A stretch of DNA of 5,668 nucleotides from a bacterium (lineage in GTDB: Bacteria > Krumholzibacteriota > Krumholzibacteriia > WVZY01). The position numbers were made by a program, and so were the translations under genes. The stretch is from NCBI GenBank assembly GCA_027296025.1, contig JAPUJU010000267.1:1-5668 (forward strand), written 5' to 3'. This document shows positions 1 to 5,230 of the stretch, in pieces (position 1 is the stretch's first letter; the number at the start of each line of letters is the position of its first letter). Below the pieces are notes generated by a model. That model did not search any database. It worked only from the letters and a program-made list of their open reading frames with translations, and was not told where the DNA came from.

Positions 1-1685
1 TGATTCTCTTCGAGGGCGGTCTCAATCTCGACTGGAGAAAGCTTCGGCGGGAGGCCGGGACCATTCGGCTGCTGGTGACCCTCGGTGCGGTCATCACGGC
101 AGTCGGCGGAATGCTCGCGGCGCGTCTCGCGCTGGGATGGGGCTGGCAGCTCTCGATTCTTTTCGGAACGCTCGTTGTCGTCACGGGCCCTACAGTCATT
201 ACTCCGCTACTACGACGCATCAAAGTCAAACACAACCTCGAGACTGTGCTCGAAGCCGAAGGCGTATTCATCGACGCGGTCGGCGCGATCCTCGCCGTTG
301 TGGCGCTGGAAATCGTTCTGCAGCCCACGAGATCGTCGCTTGTGCTCGGGGTCCTCGGGTTTCCATCGCGTCTTCTTCTCGGGGGCCTAATCGGGCTCTT
401 CGGCGGTTTTCTCATGATGCTGCTCCTTCGTATCCGAGGCGTCGTGCCCGAGGGACTTGAGAATGTATTCGCACTGGCACTGGCGCTGGCACTCTTTCAA
501 GTCAGTGACATGATCATGCCCGAATCGGGTATCTCCGCCGTGATCGTCGCTGGCCTGGTGCTCGGAAATGTTCGCACTCCCGTAACCCGCGGACTCAAGG
601 AATTCAAAGAGCAGCTGACGGTGCTGTTCATCGGGATGCTGTTCGTGCTGCTCGCCGCCAACGTTCGAATGAGCGCAGTGACGAGTTTTGGGATGAACGG
701 AATTCTGGTCGTAGCGATACTCATGTTCATCGTGAGACCACTCAACGTCTGGGCTTGCACGATGCGCTCCGGGCTGAACTGGCGTGAGAAGCTTTTTCTA
801 TCGTGGCTTGCTCCCCGGGGAATCGTCGCCGCCGCTGTGGCGTCGCTTTTTTATGTGCGCCTCTACCAGGAGGGACTCGAGGGCGGTGAAGAGCTGCAGG
901 CGATGGTTTTTCTCGTTATTGGCGTCACGGTCGTGTTTCAGGGCTCGACAGGCGCGCTCGTAGCACGATGGCTTGGTGTGAGGCGGCCGTCCGGTCTTGG
1001 CTATGCAATTTTGGGCGCCAACGAAATCGGGCGTGAGCTTGCCCGGCAGTTGCAGGACGATGGCAAAGAGGTCGTACTGCTGGATGCGAATGCCGAGGAG
1101 TGCGAGGCGGCGCAGCAAGCGGGCTTCCGCGTTGTCTATGGCAATGCACTCGACGAGCGGGTGCTTCGGAGCGCAGAGCTCGAGTCCCGCCGCGGCGCAA
1201 TCGGCACGTTGACCAACGAAGCGGTTAGTCTCCTTTTCGCAGAGAAGGCGTACGGGGAATACAAAGTGCCGCGAACGTACGTTGCGATCCAACGGGGCCA
1301 CGGTTCGATCAGCCCCGGCATGATCGAGGACGCAGCCGCGAGTGTATTGTTCGGCCATGAGGCGGATCTCGATCTGTGGTCCGTTCGCATCCGCCGCGGA
1401 ATCGCCGGGGTCGAGAAGTGGACACACGAGCCTTCGAACGGCGAGTCTTCGGAGGGCGGGACGAAAAACCGGATCGACGTTCCAAGGGAGTTGCAGAATG
1501 TTATTCTACCGATGAGTGTCCAGGGTGGCGAGTCAGTCGAACCGGTCAGCCACCGAACCCGCCTTCGGCAGGGGGACGTCGTTTCCTGGCTCGTTTTCTC
1601 CGAGCGCGAAGACGAGGCACGGGCGTGGTTGTCAGAGCAGGGTTGGCAGTCGCAGCAGGGCGCTCAGTCGGGCGGGGGTACCTGA
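1..1685 (+). CDS. Cation:proton antiporter (CPA family) with C-terminal RCK/TrkA-N domain, 5'-truncated
   Basis: This is an inner-membrane monovalent cation/proton exchanger, probably Na+ or K+ for H+, with a cytosolic nucleotide-sensing tail. The frame is already open at base 3, beginning ILFEGGLNLDW, which is typical of the first third of CPA1 exchangers. The true start therefore lies upstream; the GTG at 75 is internal and falls inside a membrane segment. About ten hydrophobic segments are visible up to about base 990. Landmarks are TGPTVITPLL from 183, EGVFIDAVGA from 258 with the membrane Asp at 273-275, and the family-like W-L-APRGIVAA near 804-833. A Rossmann-type TrkA-N domain follows from about 1000. 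Its glycine motif is GANEIG (1014-1031) and an acidic residue ends strand 2 (Asp at 1083-1085), which favours NAD(H). A charged linker (about 1420-1480) leads to an RCK_C-like tail with ILPMSVQGG. Ion specificity cannot be read from the sequence. The stop at 1683-1685 converges on the nuclease gene. Confidence -1.
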   Translation, partial: ILFEGGLNLDWRKLRREAGTIRLLVTLGAVITAVGGMLAARLALGWGWQLSILFGTLVVVTGPTVITPLLRRIKVKHNLETVLEAEGVFIDAVGAILAVVALEIVLQPTRSSLVLGVLGFPSRLLLGGLIGLFGGFLMMLLLRIRGVVPEGLENVFALALALALFQVSDMIMPESGISAVIVAGLVLGNVRTPVTRGLKEFKEQLTVLFIGMLFVLLAANVRMSAVTSFGMNGILVVAILMFIVRPLNVWACTMRSGLNWREKLFLSWLAPRGIVAAAVASLFYVRLYQEGLEGGEELQAMVFLVIGVTVVFQGSTGALVARWLGVRRPSGLGYAILGANEIGRELARQLQDDGKEVVLLDANAEECEAAQQAGFRVVYGNALDERVLRSAELESRRGAIGTLTNEAVSLLFAEKAYGEYKVPRTYVAIQRGHGSISPGMIEDAAASVLFGHEADLDLWSVRIRRGIAGVEKWTHEPSNGESSEGGTKNRIDVPRELQNVILPMSVQGGESVEPVSHRTRLRQGDVVSWLVFSEREDEARAWLSEQGWQSQQGAQSGGGT

Positions 1686-1709
1686 AGGGTTCGAATTGCT
1701 CCCGCGGGC

Positions 1710-1955
1710 TCAAACTCGGGCGAGACGCTGTTTCTCGGAGCGGGAGAGCTTCCGAATCGCAGCCTCGCGTTTCAATGCGCTCGACCGGTTCGGGTGGCGT
1801 TCCTGATGCACCAGTTTCACGGGAAGCCGCGTTCGGGTATACTTCGACGCAACACCACCATGATGGGATTCGAGTCTGTGCTCGAGTCGGTTGCTTATTC
1901 CGGTGTAGAGAGTGCCGTCCGAACATAATAGTATGTATACGACCCATTCAGACAT
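1710..1955 (-). CDS. GIY-YIG nuclease-family protein (YhbQ/UPF0213-like)
   Basis: This is a small single-domain protein of 81 residues, close to the usual length of stand-alone GIY-YIG proteins such as YhbQ. The GIY half of the motif is VVYIL (residues 5-9) and the YIG half is LYTGI (16-20). They are followed by the helix with the catalytic-type Arg27 in LEHRLESH, a basic KYTRTRLP strand, and the metal-binding-type Glu64 in ALKREAAIRKL. The family has divalent-metal DNA endonuclease chemistry, but the role of these small stand-alone members (DNA repair or structure-specific cleavage) is poorly defined. The ATG at 1955 puts the first strand three residues in. An in-frame ATG at 1967 would add MIIG, and neither has a well-spaced SD site. 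A perfect inverted repeat covers both. The frame stays open further upstream, but that stretch is antisense to the neighbouring gene and shows no family similarity. The gene is convergent with the antiporter and divergent from the 2016 gene. Confidence -1.
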   Translation of the reverse strand: MSEWVVYILLCSDGTLYTGISNRLEHRLESHHGGVASKYTRTRLPVKLVHQERHPNRSSALKREAAIRKLSRSEKQRLARV

Positions 1956-1979
1956 CCCGATGATCATACCCCATCGGGA
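1955..1979. repeat. Perfect 8-bp inverted repeat in the divergent start region
   Basis: TCCCGATG (1955-1962) and CATCGGGA (1972-1979) are exact reverse complements separated by 9 nt. On the minus-strand transcript this would be an 8-bp hairpin whose loop contains GGGTATGAT, that is, the upstream candidate AUG (1967) and the only G-rich stretch before it. As DNA, it is a dyad of a size that suits a dimeric regulator, placed 36-61 bp upstream of the ATG at 2016. The symmetry is directly visible; either regulatory role is inference. Confidence -1.
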
Positions 1980-1989
1980 AAATAGCGAA

Positions 1990-2013
1990 CAGTCCGCAGC
2001 CTGGGGAGGACTG
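1990..2013 (+). promoter_or_regulatory. Inverted repeat overlapping the ribosome binding site of the 2016 gene
   Basis: CAGTCC (1990-1995) is the exact reverse complement of GGACTG (2008-2013), with a 12-nt loop. The right arm takes in the last bases of the SD sequence and the spacer in front of the ATG at 2016. If the mRNA starts upstream of 1990, the hairpin could partly mask the ribosome site. A 6-bp stem with a 12-nt loop is modest and could occur by chance. Confidence -1.
2003..2010 (+). promoter_or_regulatory. Shine-Dalgarno site GGGGAGGA for the 2016 gene
   Basis: This near-ideal purine tract sits 5 nt before the ATG at 2016 and fixes the start of the unknown membrane-anchored protein. 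Confidence -1.
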
Positions 2014-2015
2014 CA

Positions 2016-2489
2016 ATGAAGGAACGAATATTCTGGCTCGTGTGTGTCATCGTCGCGGGACTCGTGGCCGCCTTCTTCTGGATGACGGGAACTCGAAACG
2101 CCGAGAGGCTGGTCATCGCAGATGGCAAGAATACGCGGCACCTGGCAACAATCGATTCTCTCCGCGAACGCGTTCTTCTCGAACCAAAGGCAGCGGGCGT
2201 GAAGTCGAATCTTCGCAGATCCGACGTTCTTCTTTTCAAGAAGAAAGGGCTTCGACAGCCCGTCGACGATCTCACCGAAGACCTGATGGGCCGGCGTGAT
2301 CTCATTCCGATCGATGGTGTTCTTGGCGGCACGATGGCCTTTGTGAAAAACGAAATGGTTATCCTCAACGACAAATGGGTGTTTGCATCGTTCAATGACG
2401 GCCACATGCTCGGGCGCGCACTTCTGGAATACGAGGTGTCAGAAGACGGGAAAATTTCCTGGGGAATGATTGCCTACGATATTCCCTAG
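2016..2489 (+). CDS. Hypothetical membrane-anchored protein, 157 aa
   Basis: I do not recognise the family. The protein starts MKERIF and has one strong hydrophobic segment at residues 6-24, which reads as an N-terminal membrane anchor or uncleaved signal with the rest outside the cytoplasm. Cys10 lies inside this helix and lacks a lipobox context. Residues 26-90 are basic and probably mixed helix and strand. Residues 96-157 look like a compact beta domain, with LIPIDGVLGGTM at 96-107, then VILNDKWVFASFNDGHMLG and a C-terminal strand ending KISWGMIAYDIP. There is no obvious catalytic motif. A strong SD site, a standard ATG and codon use like the neighbours support a real gene. It is divergent from the nuclease gene and followed 83 bp later by the deiodinase-like gene, so a shared transcript is possible but not shown. 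Confidence -1.
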   Translation: MKERIFWLVCVIVAGLVAAFFWMTGTRNAERLVIADGKNTRHLATIDSLRERVLLEPKAAGVKSNLRRSDVLLFKKKGLRQPVDDLTEDLMGRRDLIPIDGVLGGTMAFVKNEMVILNDKWVFASFNDGHMLGRALLEYEVSEDGKISWGMIAYDIP

Positions 2490-2509
2490 CCGGGCAGGCC
2501 TCTCCCGGC
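2489..2509 (+). other. GC-rich hairpin at the end of the 2016 gene
   Basis: GCCGGG (2489-2494), whose first G is the last base of the stop codon, pairs with CCCGGC (2504-2509) around a 9-nt loop. No T-run follows (ATGGGCCGC), so it does not meet the usual form of an intrinsic terminator. It could be a 3'-end stabiliser, a weak attenuator, or chance in GC-rich DNA. Confidence -1.
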
Positions 2510-2572
2510 ATGGGCCGCTATATGGTACGAATGCGTGGCCATCCTCAGAGTATCTGAAGAAAAGAGAAGTTC

Positions 2573-3241
2573 ATGACCATACCGAAATTTGTTCCGCTTT
2601 CCGGTTTCCGAGAGTATTCCAAGGAAGAAATGAAAAAGCGGGCCGCAGATTTTGCCGACAACGCGTCGAGGCGACGTACCGTTCGTCACTACTCGACCAG
2701 GTCCGTGCCGCGGGGAGTGATCGAGAGCTGCATTCGGGCGGCGGGCTCCGCGCCGAGTGGTGCAAACAAGCAGCCGTGGCACTTCGTCGTGGTTGCCAGT
2801 CCGGACATCAAGAAACAAATCCGTGACGCGGCGGAGGCGGAGGAGCACGAATTCTATGCGCGGCGTGCCCCGAAGGAGTGGCTGGAAGTCCTGAAGCCAC
2901 TCGGAACCGGCGAGAACAAGCCGTTTCTTGAGACCGCCCCGTACCTGATCGTAATTTTTGAAGAGCGTTATGTAATCGCCGCGGATGGGAAGAGGACAAA
3001 GAACTATTACACTCAGGAGTCCGTCGGACTTGCGACCGGTATCCTGATTACCGCACTTCACAACGCGGGGCTGGCCACGCTCACGCATACACCGAGTCCC
3101 ATGGGATTCCTGAACGACGTACTGGACCGACCGTCGAATGAGCGGCCGTTTCTGATTCTTGTGGTTGGCTACCCGGCGGAGGACGCCGTAGTGACGAGCA
3201 CTTCCCGCAAGCCCCTGGACGACAATGTCACGTTTGTGTGA
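2573..3241 (+). CDS. FMN-dependent nitroreductase-family protein, iodotyrosine deiodinase-like
   Basis: This 222-residue soluble protein has the nitroreductase fold, and its sequence tracks the iodotyrosine deiodinase (IYD) branch almost without gaps. The family reductively removes iodide, bromide or chloride from halotyrosines using FMN. The FMN phosphate region is RRRTVRHYS (33-41), followed by APSGANKQPWHFVVV (60-74) and the THTP turn, where Thr173 matches the Thr that contacts FMN N5 in human IYD (Thr239 there). The active-site lid has Glu91, Tyr95 and Lys116, matching human Glu157, Tyr161 and Lys182, which hold the substrate zwitterion. The C-terminal VGYP and RKPLDD segments are also family-like. 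The start is supported by the family-typical FVPL...EEM..RA leader, with a weak purine site AGAGAAG at 2563-2569. There is no signal or membrane anchor, unlike the mammalian enzyme. Bacterial homologues are known to dehalogenate; the physiological substrate is inferred. BluB is a less likely alternative, given the lid. Confidence -1.
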   Translation: MTIPKFVPLSGFREYSKEEMKKRAADFADNASRRRTVRHYSTRSVPRGVIESCIRAAGSAPSGANKQPWHFVVVASPDIKKQIRDAAEAEEHEFYARRAPKEWLEVLKPLGTGENKPFLETAPYLIVIFEERYVIAADGKRTKNYYTQESVGLATGILITALHNAGLATLTHTPSPMGFLNDVLDRPSNERPFLILVVGYPAEDAVVTSTSRKPLDDNVTFV

Positions 3242-3322
3242 CTCATATCCCTTCACTTGCGAAGGAACGCTGACGCCGGATGCTACGTATATAGTTAGGA
3301 TCGCCCGCCCCGATGCCGAAGT

Positions 3323-3326
3323 GGAG
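3323..3326 (+). promoter_or_regulatory. Ribosome binding site GGAG deciding the start at 3333
   Basis: GGAG lies 6 nt before the ATG at 3333. The alternative upstream ATG at 3225 has no SD site and would bury the signal peptide 36 residues inside the protein. The gap upstream (3242-3332) also has a -10-like TATAGT at 3290-3295, but no -35-like element at a workable distance. Confidence -1.
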
Positions 3327-3332
3327 TACCTG

Positions 3333-4577
3333 ATGAGATCGATGCGACACACCCTCTGGGCAATTTGCGTCGTCGCAGTGTCCGGCGGGTTTTTGCCGGA
3401 TGCGAGCGCCGGAACGACCCGCGTACCCATGGGACCATGGCGCGGCGTACTCCAGGTTCCGGGCGGGGAGCTTCCGTTCAACTTCGTGTTGAGCCACTCT
3501 GACAGTATCTATTCGGCATTCCTGATAAACGGGGAGGAGCGCGTCGCGATAGAGGAAGTTCGTGTTGGAGAAAACCACCTCACGCTCTTTCTGACCGCGT
3601 TCAATTCACATATTACGGCTGTGCTCGACGGTGAAATGCTCCGCGGGTCGCTGCGACTCACGAAGCGGGCTGGCCGCTTTCAGATGATTCCAATGCGGGC
3701 TTGGCCGGATTCAGAATGGCGATTCTTTTCCGAAGAGCAACTGGTCGAAGTCGATGTGAGCGGCCGCTGGGACGTGACGTTCAGGGACAGTGACGGCAAC
3801 GAGATAAGCGCGGTCGGCGAATTCCGGCAGGAAAGCGACCGGTTGTTCGGGACGTTTCTTACACCGACCGGAGATTACCGGTATCTCGAGGGGGACGTCC
3901 GTCGTCGCAATATCTACCTTTCCTGCTTCGACGGCGCGCACGCGTTTCTGTTCAAAGGACGCGTTCTGCTTGACGGGACGCTCGAAGGGGACTTCTGGTC
4001 CGGAACGGCGTGGCACGAGACGTTTGTGGCGAAACTAGACGACGAGGCAGCTCTTCCCGATCCGATGCGACTGACGTTTTTGAGAGAAGGCTACGAGCGC
4101 ATCGAATTCTCGTTTCCGAACGAGTACGGAACCGAAGTCAGCCTCTCTGATGAAACGTTCGAAAACAAGGTGGTTGTCGTCTCACTCGCGGGGACATGGT
4201 GTCCGAACTGTCACGACGAGGCGGCGTTTCTTTCGGAGTATTATGATGAAATGGATTCGGACCACCTCGAGATCGTTACGCTGATGTACGAGCATATGCA
4301 GGAATTCAACGAAGCGGCGATACAAGTGAAGCGGTTTCGTGAGCGGTACCAGATCGGGTACCAGACGCTGATCGCGGGGGTTTCCGACAAGAGGGCCGCC
4401 GCGGAGTCGCTGCCGATGCTCAATCACGTACTCGCGTTTCCGACGACAATTATCATCGACAAACAGGGCAAGGTCCGCAGGATTTATACGGGATTCAACG
4501 GGCCCGGTACGGGCGAATATTTCGAAGAGTTCAAGAGAGAGTTCGACAGTGTGATCAGAGCGCTTTTATACGAGTAA
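3333..4577 (+). CDS. Exported TlpA-like thioredoxin-fold protein with duplicated beta-rich N-terminal domain
   Basis: This 414-residue protein is predicted to be periplasmic. A Sec signal peptide covers residues 1-26: basic MRSMRH start, hydrophobic core, and an ASA cleavage site before GTT. There is no lipobox Cys. Residues about 34-238 form two related beta-rich modules, each opening with a G-x-W or GRW strand and containing an L.G.L or LDGTLEG turn. The second carries GTFLTPTGDYRYLEG. From about 250 to 414 is a TlpA/redoxin domain with the redox motif WCPNC (Cys290 and Cys293), the cis-Pro loop FPTT (Pro370), and the terminal beta-strand region DKQGKVRRIYTGF. Such proteins reduce or exchange disulfides outside the cytoplasm, for example in cytochrome c maturation or oxidative-damage repair; the partner here is unknown. 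Cys198 in the second module is the only other Cys of the mature chain. An electron donor such as CcdA/DsbD is not in the window. Dodecin follows after 15 nt, suggesting co-transcription. Confidence -1.
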   Translation: MRSMRHTLWAICVVAVSGGFLPDASAGTTRVPMGPWRGVLQVPGGELPFNFVLSHSDSIYSAFLINGEERVAIEEVRVGENHLTLFLTAFNSHITAVLDGEMLRGSLRLTKRAGRFQMIPMRAWPDSEWRFFSEEQLVEVDVSGRWDVTFRDSDGNEISAVGEFRQESDRLFGTFLTPTGDYRYLEGDVRRRNIYLSCFDGAHAFLFKGRVLLDGTLEGDFWSGTAWHETFVAKLDDEAALPDPMRLTFLREGYERIEFSFPNEYGTEVSLSDETFENKVVVVSLAGTWCPNCHDEAAFLSEYYDEMDSDHLEIVTLMYEHMQEFNEAAIQVKRFRERYQIGYQTLIAGVSDKRAAAESLPMLNHVLAFPTTIIIDKQGKVRRIYTGFNGPGTGEYFEEFKREFDSVIRALLYE

Positions 4578-4580
4578 CCA

Positions 4581-4587
4581 GGGAGGA
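4581..4587 (+). promoter_or_regulatory. Shine-Dalgarno site GGGAGGA for dodecin
   Basis: This strong SD sequence lies 5 nt before the ATG at 4593, in the 15-nt gap after the TlpA-like gene. That placement supports independent translation initiation on a shared message. Confidence -1.
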
Positions 4588-4592
4588 TCAAA

Positions 4593-4802
4593 ATGTCTGA
4601 CCACGTCTACAAGACAATCGAGCTCACCGGAACGTCCTCGACAAGTATCGAGGACGCGGTGACGACGGCGATTGCAAAGATGGCGGATTCGGTGCGCAAC
4701 ATGCGGTGGTTCCAGGTCACGGAGACCCGCGGCCACATCAACGGTGGCAAGGTGGACTCCTGGCAGATCACGCTGAAAGTCGGGTTCACGCTTGATGGCT
4801 GA
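4593..4802 (+). CDS. Dodecin (flavin-binding storage/buffer protein)
   Basis: At 69 residues this is a full-length dodecin. The family assembles into hollow dodecamers that bind stacked flavin pairs (usually FMN in bacteria) in the cytosol, buffering free flavin and quenching its photochemistry. The chain follows the beta-alpha-beta-beta pattern: HVYKTIELTGTS strand, helix SIEDAVTTAIAKMADSV, strand RWFQVTETRGHI, strand WQITLKVGFTLDG. Trp39, which sandwiches the isoalloxazine rings, and Gln58, which hydrogen-bonds to them, are 19 residues apart, the same spacing as Trp36/Gln55 in the Halobacterium protein. Arg46 in ETRGH matches the Arg used for FMN phosphate binding in bacterial dodecins. The gene sits between the TlpA-like gene and msrB with short gaps, and a flavin enzyme lies about 1.3 kb upstream. 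No base-use anomaly is seen. Family assignment is near certain; the bound flavin species is inferred. Confidence -1.
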   Translation: MSDHVYKTIELTGTSSTSIEDAVTTAIAKMADSVRNMRWFQVTETRGHINGGKVDSWQITLKVGFTLDG

Positions 4803-4814
4803 AGCGCGTCAGCA

Positions 4815-4820
4815 GGGAGA
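4815..4820 (+). promoter_or_regulatory. Ribosome binding site GGGAGA deciding the msrB start at 4825
   Basis: The purine tract ends 4 nt before the ATG at 4825. The in-frame ATG codons at 4792 and 4795 overlap the end of dodecin, have no comparable site, and would add only MMAEARQQGEN, which is not family-like. Confidence -1.
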
Positions 4821-4824
4821 AAAT

Positions 4825-5229
4825 ATGTCTGAAAAAGTAAGCAAGAACGATGACGACTGGCGCAAAGAGCTGACCCCTGAGCAGTATCGCGTCACGCGGG
4901 AGAAGGCAACCGAGCCCGCCTTCACAGGGAAATACAACGACCACAAGGAAACGGGCGTCTATCGGTGCGTCTGCTGCGGAAATGAGCTCTTCGTCTCGGA
5001 CGACAAGTACAACTCGGGGAGCGGCTGGCCGAGTTTCGCCCGCCAGAAAAACGACGAGGCCGTAGCGACGGAAACCGACACCACCCATGGTATGATCAGG
5101 ACCGAGGTTTTGTGTAGTCGTTGCGACGCCCACCTCGGGCACGTATTCGAGGACGGGCCCGAGGAGACCGGGCAGCGCTACTGTGTCAACTCGGCAGCTC
5201 TGGATTTCGAGAAACGAGCGAAGAAATAA
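4825..5229 (+). CDS. msrB: Peptide-methionine (R)-S-oxide reductase MsrB
   Basis: This 134-residue enzyme reduces the R epimer of methionine sulfoxide in oxidised proteins. It has no signal peptide, so it is likely cytosolic. The start is followed by WRKELTPEQYRVTREKATEPAFTG, the standard MsrB N-terminus. The structural zinc is held by Cys48/Cys51 (CVCC) and Cys97/Cys100 (CSRC). SGSGWPSF (64-71), HGMIRTEV, DAHLGHVF and the catalytic RYCVNSAAL with Cys120 are all present. The position 54 residues before the catalytic Cys, where many bacterial MsrBs carry the resolving Cys (SGCGW), is Ser66 here. An extra Cys50 sits inside the zinc motif. Regeneration of the sulfenic acid must therefore use another Cys or an external reductant directly. 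MsrB is commonly stress-induced, but no operator is visible. It follows dodecin by 22 nt and precedes the TPR gene by 1 nt. Assignment is very secure. Confidence -1.
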   Translation: MSEKVSKNDDDWRKELTPEQYRVTREKATEPAFTGKYNDHKETGVYRCVCCGNELFVSDDKYNSGSGWPSFARQKNDEAVATETDTTHGMIRTEVLCSRCDAHLGHVFEDGPEETGQRYCVNSAALDFEKRAKK

Positions 5230-5230
5230 G

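Noticed and set aside
471..492. Short tandem CTGGCA/CTGGCG repeats in the antiporter gene
   Set aside because: They encode an Ala-Leu run inside a membrane helix. That constraint explains the repetition without invoking slippage or a phase-variable tract.
798..1427. Minus-strand open frame of 209 codons
   Set aside because: It is antisense to the antiporter, its composition is not protein-like, and it shows no motif or ribosome site.
1701..1708. CCCGCGGG palindrome in the convergent gap as a bidirectional terminator
   Set aside because: It has no loop and no flanking T or A run, and the stem does not extend. It is too short to support a terminator call.
1376..1963. Plus-strand open frame of 195 codons across the antiporter end and the nuclease gene
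   Set aside because: It is in an alternate frame of the antiporter, then antisense to the GIY-YIG gene. It is Arg/Ser/Gly-rich with no domain.
1956..2405. N-terminal extension of the GIY-YIG frame to 2405
   Set aside because: The extension is antisense to the 2016 gene, has no family similarity, and would put 150 residues in front of a domain that normally starts near the N-terminus.
3290..3295. TATAGT as a promoter -10 before the TlpA-like gene
   Set aside because: Nearby -35-like hexamers sit at 14 or 27 bp spacing, both outside the usual range. One hexamer alone is weak evidence.
3225..3332. Earlier ATG for the TlpA-like protein
   Set aside because: It overlaps the preceding gene by 17 nt, lacks an SD site, and would place the signal peptide internally. 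The ATG at 3333 has a good site.
2486..3481. Minus-strand open frame of 331 codons
   Set aside because: It lies antisense to the deiodinase-like gene and the start of the TlpA-like gene, and shows no recognisable domain. Long antisense frames are expected in GC-rich coding DNA.
4792..4824. Earlier ATG codons for msrB
   Set aside because: They overlap the end of dodecin and lack an SD site. The ATG at 4825 has GGGAGA at proper spacing.
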